A stretch of 64,000 nt of DNA from Gorsachius magnificus. Its lineage: Eukaryota > Chordata > Aves > Pelecaniformes > Ardeidae. Below the pieces are notes generated by a model that saw only the letters and a program-made list of their open reading frames with translations, was not told the origin of the DNA and made no database searches. Made by a program: the position numbers and the translations under genes. The stretch covers positions 67,564,286 to 67,628,285 of the forward strand of contig CM067086.1 in NCBI GenBank assembly GCA_034008185.1, read 5' to 3'. Positions 15,701 to 27,700 of the stretch are shown piece by piece (positions within the stretch are counted from its first letter, which is position 1; every line of letters begins with the position of its first letter).

Positions 15701-18700
15701 GAAACTGAGACTGCATAATGTATGTTACAATGTATAGCGTAGGCCTGGTTGTGGTCTTTCTCCCAAGGGATGAGTTTCTGCAGCACTTACTACCTTCAGG
15801 ATGAACATCCCTTTTTTTTTTTTCTTCTTTCCAGCAACTCAAATCAGTTCCTTTTCTGGGCCTAAATAATAACTCTCCTTATCTGGGGGCCAAGCTGAAA
15901 TAGCCCGGGTAATGGTGGAAACCTGGCCCTGTGGAGGGGCACCTGCGTAGAGCCACTAGCTCCAGGGAACACACAGGCTCTCAGCATGCACGTGCCGTAC
16001 TTCTTGGCATATCAGGCTCTGAAAAGACAAGGTGACTTGAAAACAGCTCCAGGGGTGACCCAGCTACATGTATTTATGCCGTGTTGCATCCTGCTAACAC
16101 AACCCGAAATGCTGAGGACAGAAGACTGATTCAGCTTGGGGTCTGCCCAACCCTATATCCTGTTTCTGGAAGTGTCTATAAACAGACCCAGGAAGGAATG
16201 AGAACAGGACAAGCTGTTAATTCTACCAGCTTCCCACAGTTTTCAGCTCAGGTTATTTTCTGAGCCTGATCTGTTTTGTCTGTAGTGACTCTCAGTGGAT
16301 TTCTCTTCCAAGAGTTTTTCAATTAAAAGCTTTTGCATCAGAGCGTACTTTGATGAGCAGTTCCAGAGATCAGCAACCCACTGCATGAAGAGTTACGTCA
16401 TTTTGATACGGGCTCCTACAAGCTTCATCTGATGGCCCCTAGCCCTTGGGTTGGAAGAGGTGATGAACAGTTGACCTGTGCTCACAGTCGCCAAGTGGCA
16501 CATAATTTTATATCCCCTCCTGCCCCAAGGTTGTCCCTTCTAGCTGGTGAGTCTTAGTCTGCTCAGTCATTCTTAGAGAAGTTTTTTCCTGGCTCTGTCC
16601 ACCGTTTTTAGTTTAGTTCATCTTTGATACAAGATGAGGACTGCAACTGCGCGCAGCATTCCGAGGGCTGGAGCCCCTCTGCTCTGAGGCCAGGCTGGGA
16701 GGGTTGGGGGTGTTCAGCCTGGAGCAGAGGAGGCTGCGGGCAGAGCTGAGTGCGGCCGGTCAGGGCTTCAAGGGGGCCCAGAGGAAAGGGGGGGACAAGC
16801 TTTTTAGTAGGGCCAGCTGGGACAGGACAAGGGGGGATGGCTTTAAACTGAAGCAGGGTAGGTTTAGACTGGATCTAAGGAAGAAATTCTTTCCAGTGAG
16901 GGTGGTGAAACCCTGGCAGGGGTTGCCCAGAGAGGGGGTGGAGGCCCCATCCCTGGGACCATTCCAGGCCAAGTTGGAGGGGGCTGTGAGCAACCTGATG
17001 TGGTTCAAGGTGTCCCTGCTCCTGCAGGGGGGTTGGGCTGGGTGACCTCTGGGGGTCCCTTCCAACCCAAACCATTCTGTGATTCTATGATTCAAGGTGT
17101 GGTCAGACGCTGGATTTGAGCAGTGAAATAGCAGAGTCCTCAGTATTATCCTGCATCCTTTTCCTAGTTGTTCCTAACATTCACTTTAGGGCTTTTCAGC
17201 TGTCACTAGGCATTGAGCTGGTGGTTCTGTGGGATTGTCTATTCTAACCCCAAGATCTTGGTCCTGAAGGATATCTTTGAATGAGGGTTCCATCATTTTG
17301 TGTGTGAGGCTGAGGCTGCTTTTTGCATGATTGTAATTTCACATTTATCTGCGTTGAATTTCATCTGCCATTTTACTAGTTCACCTCGGAAGGTCCCTCT
17401 GCAGTTCTTTACAGTCAGCTCTTGTCTGAACCACCTCGGAGTCACTTTAAACCATCATCTGACTTGCTCACCTCCCTGCGCCTTTTCCAGGTTGCTCATA
17501 AACATCTTGGATAGCGTGAGCCTTTCTCTTAAAAGTGCAAGGTGGACCCTATCTGGGTCCAGTTCTGGGCTCCCCAGTTCAAGAAAGATGAGGAACTCCT
17601 AGAAAGAGTCCAAAAGAGAGCAACTAGGATGATAAAGGGACTCGAACATCTCCCCTATGTATGAGGAAAGGCTGAGGGAGTTGGGCTTGTTCAGCCTGAA
17701 GAAGAGAAGACTGAGAGGGGACCTCATTAACACATACAAATATCTTAAGGGCAGAAATCATGAGGACGGAACCAGTCTCTTTGCAGTGGTGTCCAGCGCC
17801 AGGACAAGGGGCAATGGATACAAACTGAAGCAGAAGAGGTTTCAGTTGAACATGAGGAGGAACTTCTTTACTCTGAGGGTGACGGAGCCCTGGCCCAGGC
17901 TGCCCAGGGGGGCTGTGGAGTCTCCTTCTCTGGAGATATTCAAAGCCCGCCTGGATGAAGTCCTGTGTAACATGCTCTAGGAGAACCTGCTTAGCAGGGG
18001 GGTTGGACTGGGTGATCTCCTGAGGTCCCTTCCAACCCTTGCGATTCTGTGATTCTGTGACAAGCGCCACTTCAAGGCCTCCTAGCTCAGCACCCGCTGT
18101 GGGTGCAAATCTGTCCCAGCCCTGGGGTGCAGAGCAGAGATCCCTGGATGTGGCAGCGCTGATGGAGCTTGCACCAGTGCGAGTGGTGTTTGTCCTGGCC
18201 TGGCTCCGCACACTGCTGTGTTCGTGCTGTGCTCCCTGCGCAGCAGCGCTGGTCACAAGATGGCACTGTGGATTTGTGCAGCAAGACACCTGAAGCCACA
18301 AGCCTGCTCTCAACTCAGAGCACCAAGAGTAAGACGTGGTCTGTAGGAGTCACTTTGGGCTTGGGCAGGGCTAGCACTGACCCAGCAGCATTGTTGGTCC
18401 TTTGCTGACACTGAATTTGTGTACTTCCACATCGCCTTCCCCAGCAGTGTTTACTCCAGGGAAGATGGTGTTGAGGCTTTACAGCTAGTTTTACATAAAG
18501 CAACCCCAGGCTTGGAGAACTTAGTGCCTTCTCAATGCAAAGATGCCTGTGTGCCAGACCCGAGCTAGGTCTGCAAGTAGTATGGTCCAAGTGCAAACCT
18601 GGTGCAGATAATTCATAGTCTGGATAAATCTGTTGTGATAGTTGTCAGCTAACTACATGGCTAAATGAAGTGAAGCTGGTATGATTCAGTTCAGACACCA

Positions 18701-21700
18701 TGTCAGAACACGTCCTTGTTCTCTATCGAGACTGAGATTTGTACATCTTGGGTTAAGTTCAGTTTTATTTCTGGAAGCATCCCAGTGGCTCTTTAAAATC
18801 ATATTCTCTTCTTTCACATTCAGATTCGTAGTCTCATGGTACTTTTAGCAAATATTATCCATTGATTGTAACTTAAGCTACAGTTTAACATTTGTTTTTC
18901 ACTCTCCCTAATGTATGAGTGCTTTCTCAGTAATAATAGGTATTTATGGAATCTTGTGCAACTAATGGCACAAACCACGTTTTTCCCTCCTTGAATTATA
19001 ATTCACTGTGCACTCATTCACGATTGCTTGCTTGTTAGCGTGGGCTTGATGCCAAACCTGAACTGGCTTTGTATAGTTTGCTCACTGCTGTGCCTTGTTG
19101 TCTTTTTCTGAAGCTAATTGTAGCTGTTGAACAAGTGAAATTCCAAGACTCAAAGCTCTGTATAAAAGGGCTGCAGAACAACGTCCGTCTGAAACTGATT
19201 GGAGCAAAAGAAATACAAGCGAAAGAACCCTTCTGCAGGGTAAGGGATTTGCTTATTTTTATTTGGCATATAAGACCTCAGTTTCTCAGGTGACTATTTT
19301 TTAATTTAACATAAATATGTTCCTGCCTTGAGGTAATTTGCATGGGTGACAAGTTCAAAAGAGCCTGAAAACCCAGAAGAAATATAATTGTCAACAAATG
19401 TATCCATTTATTTCTGGAACTTTTTAGCTCAGCCCAATCCTTCACATGCATTTGCCATTACATACTCTTCAGACCGGGTCTAACACATCAGGCGATCCTG
19501 CAGGATCTCTCTTGGTGATGCTTACTTTCACCTTGGGTTTCTCCTGCTCACCTGTTCTCATTCACTTGCTCCTCACTTCACAGCTCATCAATTCTCCGTG
19601 TGCTGAAGTCATAAAGAGCTGCTGCTGCACTGATTGCAAATGATGTGCTGGCTGTTTCATAAGGGCTGGCATTCACAATTAGGGAGCATGTAAACCATTT
19701 CACTTGCAGCCTACAAAAGGAATTGGAATTATTTGAGTCAAAGCAGGAGACTCTGTAGTCTCCTAGTCCCTGTGTGGGATTGAATTTATAGGCAAATGGA
19801 CAGAGCCTACAAATTGTTCAAACTTCATTCTTTTCCCAGCCTTACACAGAGGTGTCCTCCCTGATGTGTATGCTCAGGAACAAAAAACCGGTTCTCCCAC
19901 CAATGACAATGAGTGATTTTTATTTATTTAATTAATTAATCTTTCATTTCCCCCCCTTCTCCTTGCAGGTGCTTACTTGTGTGGTTTTGTGCTTGATAGG
20001 CAGATTTTCCTTTGCCCAGGTTAGGGCTGCTATGCCTGAGTTTATGCTGAGATGATTTGTCTCCTTCCCACTAAAATTATTTAACTTACAGTAAAGCTTG
20101 ATAGTACAGCAGTGAAAATTCCTTCCAATCTGTAAGTGCAGATCTGGATCAAGCCAATTTTAATCCAGTTGCTTCCTACACATGGACTGTTAGGTAGCAC
20201 TGTGTTTATTTTCACAGCAGGAGAAATGCGAGTAGTTTATGGAATACAGGTTTGCTCTTGTTTAGTACAGCTTTGAGAGGAAAATCTGGGTATAAATTCC
20301 CCATACTCTTTCATCTGGCAGCTTGCTCTTGGTGTAGCTGTGTGATTGCTTATGAGCAATTGTAGGTACAAACAAAAATTTTCTGGAGAGGGATCTTTTT
20401 TATCTCTTTTTTTTCTCATAAACATTTTATATCCACTCCTTAAAACATTCTTTGCATGTTCAAGATCCAGCTGAGCATTTACTTCTGCAAATGAGTAGAT
20501 TCATATGGATCTTACTTCATTTGTTTTGGTTTCCTGAGCCAAGTCCTTTCCTTGTAAGCAATGGGAACTTGGTGTTAAAAAACATGCTGTACATCAAGTG
20601 GAGAGGAAGGTTTTGGGTAAGATACAGTTTTACCAACCGTTCTGGTTGTCTTGGGCATCTAAATGGCCCCTGCTATTGTAGTATCCGAGCGGCTGACAGT
20701 CTTTCAGTGTAGTTACACTTGCAGCATCTCTCTGAGATAAAGCAGCCCTACTATCCTTATTTTATAGCTGGAACTAGGAAAATACTGCGGTGGCACCTAG
20801 CATGATAAAAATCATGTGAGAAACTTATTATTTATAATAAGCTCACAAATTATGTGAGCCTTTTTGGAATAAAGGTGGTAAAACATCTCTGAGAAATGTT
20901 AAAGATTCTAGCTACATGCTGGACTTGAACCTTGCTTTCTGCTAGGACAAGTATAGGCTGTTGCCTAATTGAGAAGAGACTTTTCTCTCTGATGTGCAAT
21001 GCAGTAAGTGTTGGGGTGATACCTTTCAGCTTCGCGGGAGGCATTGGCAACAGCCACGCATCAGGTAGAACTCCCGAGTGACCATTTGAAGGTGGAATTG
21101 TATAGTGAAAAATAAGTACGTACCTAAGCCAAGGTTAGGTGGCCTCTTTTATCATTAAGCGCTCTGTCGAGAAGACTTGTTTGTGCTGTAGTTACATAAT
21201 CCACCATAAGTAGTTTTTGTCATATTACTTGTCAGCAAACACGAACACTGGAGCTGGCACGTGGAGAGGTTAGAAACGAGCAGCCAGGAATGGGGAGAGA
21301 GCGGTACTCCCTTCTCAAGGGCAATGCCCGTTATTCCAGATGAAATATTCACTGTGTTGAAAACCAAAGTCCACATACAGCCTTCACTGTGCTTCTGTAT
21401 CTTAATACTGTTCTGTCCTTCTGTATCTTAACACTGTTTCAGGGTCTGATGGCCCTTGATTCTCCATATACCGGCATTGTGAATTATAAACAAGTGGCCC
21501 AGTCCTATGCTGAAGACTTCCAGGAAGCAGGTGGGACGATCTTGACTGATTTTGAAGTTACAAACATGGAAATGGCTAAAGAAAGTTCTTCAGAAAGTGA
21601 AGATGGTAAGGCAGCTTTTTGCTGTCCATTTACTACAGTCCTGCCAAAGATTTTCTTCAAAACACACTTGCTTTAACTGAAATCAAATTTCTGAACCTTT

Positions 21701-24700
21701 CTGTCTCATAGGGAAGAGATAAAAGGAAAAACTATGTTAGAGTATCAAGCAAGCTCACTTTTTTTCCTCAGGCAGGTCACCCTTCAGCTGAACCATTTAA
21801 TGCTGGTGGAAGAAAATGACAGTAAAAGAGAGGAAATAGGTTGTTCTCTCCTATTAAAATCAGCTTTAGCTGAATATTGCATGTGTATTCTTGTGATAGT
21901 GCTTTTTGTTTATCCTGGAAGGCAGGTTGGATCAGTGCTGGTACACATATGGAAGAATAAAACCCCCTCCTATTTATTCATAAGTACAGTTATGTCCAGC
22001 AATATCAGTTATATTAACAGTAGTTATTCCATAGCTTGGAGATCTTCCAGTGGAAGAATCCTTAATCGTGACAAGTTGTTTGTTCAGTCAGTTTTCTGTT
22101 ACATATTCTATTAATTCCCTCCCTTATCTAATCCTATTACAGGACTGAAATACCCAGTCATTGTCAGGAACTCAAAGGTAAGAACTAAGTTGAAGATTTA
22201 ATTGCTTAATCATAGAATCATAGAATCACCTCGGTTGGAAAAGACCTTTAAGATCATCGAGTCCAACCTTTAACCTAACCCTGCCATCCCACCACTAAAC
22301 CCTGGCCCTAAGCACCTCATCTATCCTTCTTTTAAATACCTCCAGGGAGGTATTTAAAATAAAATAGGAAGCTATTTCTCCTTTTCTTAAGAATTTTTGT
22401 TGAGTCCTGGTGGATTAAGCAGTGCTCTCTCTAAAAAAACATCTGCTGTTTGGTAACATGATCACTGTCATCCAGGACTGCTTTTATGAAACAACCGCCA
22501 TCAGCTCTTAACAAAGCATATGAGTGTGCTCAGATTTTACTGTGTACTGGGAATAATAATGAAAGTATTCTGCTGGCTGACTTGTGTTTGACTGTGTATG
22601 TCCTTTATCTGCTTTATTTGCGCATTCTTATGCTTGTTGTTTCCAAGGACTCCTTTTATGACATTCTTCTGGTGAGAAACACCTATTTCCATGTTTGCTT
22701 TTCGTCTTTGGCATCTATAAAAATGATAAGGAGGCATTTGGAATAATTTAACAGCAGAAAGCCACAAGCCAGTTTAGTCAAACAGGTACAAGCCAGTTAA
22801 TGCTGCACGGGAAATGTAGTTGTAACCTTTTCACCTTCAGGAGAGAATATCTGGACGGCACTTGGGGGTGGGGGAAATACAAACGAATGAAAAAACCCAA
22901 CCTCACTCCCCCCACAGTAGTTTTTAAATGTAGCGCTGCTGCTTTCTTGTTCTATTTCTGCTCTTTCATTAAAAAGTAGTTTCCAAAATCTGTTAGATTC
23001 TCTCACCAAATCCCGATACTTTTTAAATTATTTTTTTTTTATGGAAACATTTTTAGTTGAAGAAAAACCCCATCGTACTTGAAAACAAGTACTCTAGATA
23101 GATAAATAATAGTTTATGATTTTATTTATTTATTTAGATGGCAAGGTGTTTAGATATTTAACAGCTCTCCATAGCTGCGTGCTATGAACTTGCACAGCTT
23201 TCTGGATAGTCTCCCATAGCATTCTCCTGGAGAAGCTGGCAGTTCATGGCCTAGATGGGTGTACTCTTCTTCAGTGGGTTAAAAACTGGCTGGATGGCCG
23301 AGCCCAGAGAGTCGTGGTGAATGGAGCTAAATCCAGTTGGCGGCCGGTCACAAGCGGTGTCCCCCAGGGCTCAGTTCTAGGGCCGGTCTTGTTTAATATC
23401 TTTATCAATGACCTGGATGAGGGGATTGAGTGTGCCCTCAGTAAATTTGCAGATGACACCAAACTGGGTGGGAGTGTTGATCTGCTGGAGGGGAGGAGGG
23501 CTCTGCAGAGGGACCTGGCCAGCCTGAATCGATGGGCCGAGGCCAGTTGTATGAGGTTCAGTAAAGCCAAGTGCCAGGTCCTGCACTTTGGTCACAACAA
23601 CCCCATGCAGCGCTACAGGCTTGGGGCAGAGGGGCTGGAAAGCTGCCTGGTGGAAAAGGACCTGGGGGTACTGGTCGACAGGCGGCTGAATATGAGCCAG
23701 CAGGGTGCCCAGGTGGCCAAGAGGGCCAACAGCATCCTGGCTTGTATCAGGAGTGGTGTGGCCAGCAGGAGCAGGGCAGTGACCGTGCCCCTGTACTCGG
23801 TGCTGGTGAGGCCGCACCTCGAATACTGTGTTCAGTTTTGGGCCCCTCACTACAAGAAAGATGTTGCCTTGCTGGAACATGTCCAGAGGAGAGCCACAAA
23901 GCTGGGGAGGGGGCTGGAGCACAAGGCTTACGAGGAGCGGCTGGGGGAGCTGGGGGTGTTTAGTCTGGAGCAGAGGAGGCTGAGGGGAGCCCTCATCGCC
24001 CTCTACAGCTACCTAAAAGGAGGGGGCAGTGAGGTGGGGGTCGGCCTCTGCTCCCTGGTAACAGACGATAGGACGAGGGGGAATGGTTTGAAGCTGCACC
24101 AGGGCAGGTTTAGACTGGACATTAGGAAAAACTTCACCGAGAGGGTTGTCAGGCTCTGGAATGGGCTGCCCAGGGAGGTGGTCAAGTCCCCATCCCTGGA
24201 GGGATTTAAAAGCCGGGCACACGAGGTGCTTAGGGCCAGGGTTTAGTGGTGGGATGGCAGTGCTAGGTTAACGGTTGGACTCGATGATCTTAAAGGTCTT
24301 TTCCAACCAAAGTGATTCTATGATAAATTACCCTTCTGTAGTATGAGCACTCCCAGTGCATGGGGTGAAATCTGTTAACAGTCTTATTTAACCAAAGGTA
24401 CTGTGGTTGCTCACCTGGCAGGCACCCTCTGGCAACGCGGAGCTGGCCAGGCTGCTGCAGGCTAGCCTGGCGTCGGGGCTTGGTAGGGTGCAGAGATGAG
24501 GGAGTGCCAAGGGGAGATGCTTGGTTTGCTGGGGGAGCAGAGTCTGTCATTGATGCGTTGGGCCTCTGCCCTGTGCAGTCAGCACGCTTGGGTAAGGCAC
24601 GAGGCTCTGTGTTCTGGGAATTGAACCTGAAGGTAGCCTGAGAATCGATGACATGTTTCTTTTTTTATCCTGTGGTGGGTTTTTTTTTCTTCCCCTCCCT

Positions 24701-27700
24701 GCCCCTTTTCTGTAAAGATTCTTCCAGTCCAATGTGCCCAATGAGTTGCCATTTTACAATAGTTCTCCTCCAGGGAATAAAAGAGAATATTATAAAGAAT
24801 TAAATGAAACAATTAAATGTCTCTGCCTCCTTTTGAAAATATGGTTGGTTTTCTTTCTGGTCCTGACTCATTTTTTTCCAAGGCTTGTAGGTGATGAGTG
24901 GGGTTTTAGTAGGTAGTTGAATTTTTGTGTGTTTTGTGGTTTTGTTTTGGGTTTTTTTTTTCTGCAGGGTGAGGAAATCTACTGTCGGCACATTGTGACC
25001 TGTGCAGGGCTTTACTCAGACCGCCTGTCTGAGATCAGTGGCTGCAGCCCTGAACCTCGTATTGTACCCTTCCGTGGAGATTATTTGGTGCTAAAACCAG
25101 AAAAGTGCTATATGGTTAAAGGAAATATTTATCCGGTATGTACTCTCTTGCTTGTCTTTCACAGTGTACTCTAAGGACTGCTACAACTACAGAAATAAGG
25201 CCAGTATTACATGGTTATTTCTGTTAGACTGCAGATAGTGAGGCACAACATGGGGAGGCCGATTCAGTTGTTTTCTGACAGGACAGCTTGTTTTTGTTAA
25301 TTCTTGAGGAACAGGTAGAAGTACCATGTGGGAAATTATTGCCAGTTAGGTTTTTTTTGTTTGTGTTTTTGGGTTTTTTAATAGGGAAATAATGAAACGT
25401 TTAGCATGATAGCCACACGCCCACAAAAGCCTGGTTTCTTTCATTATGTTGTAAAATAAATCTGTAGGCAGGATTCAGAAGTCAGTGACGGACAACAGCA
25501 AATAATGAATTACTTAGATGTAGCGTTTAATCTTGTGTGCTAATACCCAAAGCTCAGATTTAGATACTTGCCTCCCAACTTCATCTTTGAATCAGCTTTG
25601 CTTTGGTTGACAACAAATAGTCATGGGAGGAAAAGGACACACTTTCTACCATCTAATATAGAAAAATGGTGTAATGAAGAGGAGCAATTCCAGACAGAAA
25701 GTGAAGATAACAAGCAAGAAGAGAGAATTCCTAGAGCAGCATTTCAGTTAATTCATACAGTACGTTGAAATACCGCCTTTCTGAATATGAACTTAGATTT
25801 GCCTGCTAAACTCTGGAGTGGGTCACCCTAGGGAAATTGTGGAACCCTGGGCATTGGATGTTTGTCTGGCCTCTTCTCACCTGGGAATGATTCAGGATCC
25901 TTTCTTGGGATGGGAGGGAGGAACTGGCTGGGGCATGTGAGTACCTTCCAGCCTTGTTTCATGGCTGTGTATGGTTAGCTTGTACCCTTTGAAATTTTTT
26001 GTTATGGCCAAATACGACAATAAGATTAGAAAATTGCAGGAGACTTAGTGATATGTTGCCAGAAATGTAATGTAGTTTGCGGAGTGGTTACACTAAGCTT
26101 TGAAAGTATTAAAAACATATTTTTAGCAGGAAAAACAGTGCACTGAATACAGAAAAGGAATGTATCTTGAAGCAATTTTTAGTCATAACAATACTGGGTT
26201 TTGACAAATACCCAATACTTGCTTATTTTCAGACTATAACACAGTCAGCTCTGCAGTCACCTTTTCTAAATAGCTAAAGATCTTGAAGTGCCAACTCATG
26301 AAGAGGTGTGCGTATTTAATACTTGTATCTGCACATAGACAGCTTATTTCTGTTTCAGCCTTCGCACACGATTCTACTTGCAAACAAAAAAGAAACTGCA
26401 GATACTTATTATTAGCATTAATCAGGCTTGCTAACTGCGTGTTGTTTTGAGCAATATAGGAACGGTGAGGTTTTCCTAATATTTTATAACCTATTTTATT
26501 GCAGTATAATTACCACTGGTGAATAGCATTAGTGTGTCGTTGGTTTTGTTGTGGGTTGGTTTATATCCTGAGAAATCGTGTGTACTTTTTTTCTTGTTGT
26601 TTGTTTTGCTTTTACCTAAAATGCAGCCTTACTTGGCCCTGCTCTGTTCTTCAGTGTTTTAAATTAGTTACGTGCTATAACTGCACAATTAACAATTAGA
26701 AAAACCAGTGTGGGAGCCAATTGTATGTTTATATGACTCGATTTTTGTTGTAGTGTTTGGAAATAAGAGGGCAAATTTACTTCCTTTTTCACTTGTTCAT
26801 TTACAAATAGTTATTTCCATTTATTGGGAAGACAACTCCTTTACTGTGTTTTGGTTTGTTTTATTCACTCTCTCACACAATAAACCGTAAGTGTCATAGA
26901 ATGATAGAATCGTTTAGGTTGGAAAAGCCCTTTAAGTTCATCAAGCCCAACCTTTAACCTAACCCTGCCATCCCACCACTAAACCCTGGCCCTAAGCACC
27001 TCATCTATCCTTCTTTTAAATACCTCCAGGGATGGGGACTCCACCACCTCCCTGGGCAGCCCATTCCAGAGCCTGACAACCCTTTTGGGGAAGAAATTTT
27101 TCCTAATGTCCAGCCTAAACCTGCCCTGGCACAACTTCAGACCATTCCCCCTCGTCCTATCGCCTGTTACCAGGGAGAAGAGGCCGACCCCCACCTCGCT
27201 ACAGCCTCTGTACTTTCCTCCTCACAAATGTTTTTTCCGTGTCTCCTGGATGAGTTTGTTGACTTGAGTGGTTGCATGGCTGTTTCTCTGATCTGGTTTG
27301 TAACAGCTGTAATAACCATCGTATCCCGCTTTAGGTTCCCAACCCTCAGTTCCCTTTTCTGGGATTTCATTTCACACCAAGAATGGATGGCAGCGTTTGG
27401 CTTGGTCCTAATGCAGTCCTAGCCTTTAAGCGAGAGGGCTACAAATTGTTTGACTTCAGCACTGGAGACTTTTTAGATGCTGTAACATACAGGTAATATC
27501 TTGCCTTTTTGTCTGCTGAAGGCAGTTATTTAAATGTCAGCTTGTGACTCCATGAAAACTAGTTCTTATCAAAAAGCCTGCTTTTGCCAAATATTTGGTG
27601 TGTTTAAAGACAGTTGTGCTGATAAGGGTGGACTTCTCCAAGACACTTGACTTCATGTGATCTAATATTTGAATTTTCATGTTACCAAGACGTGTCTCAG

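Larger units (their letters stand above)
15665..19113 (+). other. L2HGDH: L2HGDH intron 3
   Basis: A 3.4-kb intron with two CR1 copies (16658-17090 and 17553-18060). No gene was recognised in the rest, including 18061-19113. Confidence 0.75.
22178..24967 (+). other. L2HGDH: L2HGDH intron 6
   Basis: A 2.8-kb intron with CR1 copies at 22209-22356 and 23185-24325 and a TTTA simple repeat near 23121-23136. Nothing was recognised elsewhere in it. Confidence 0.75.
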
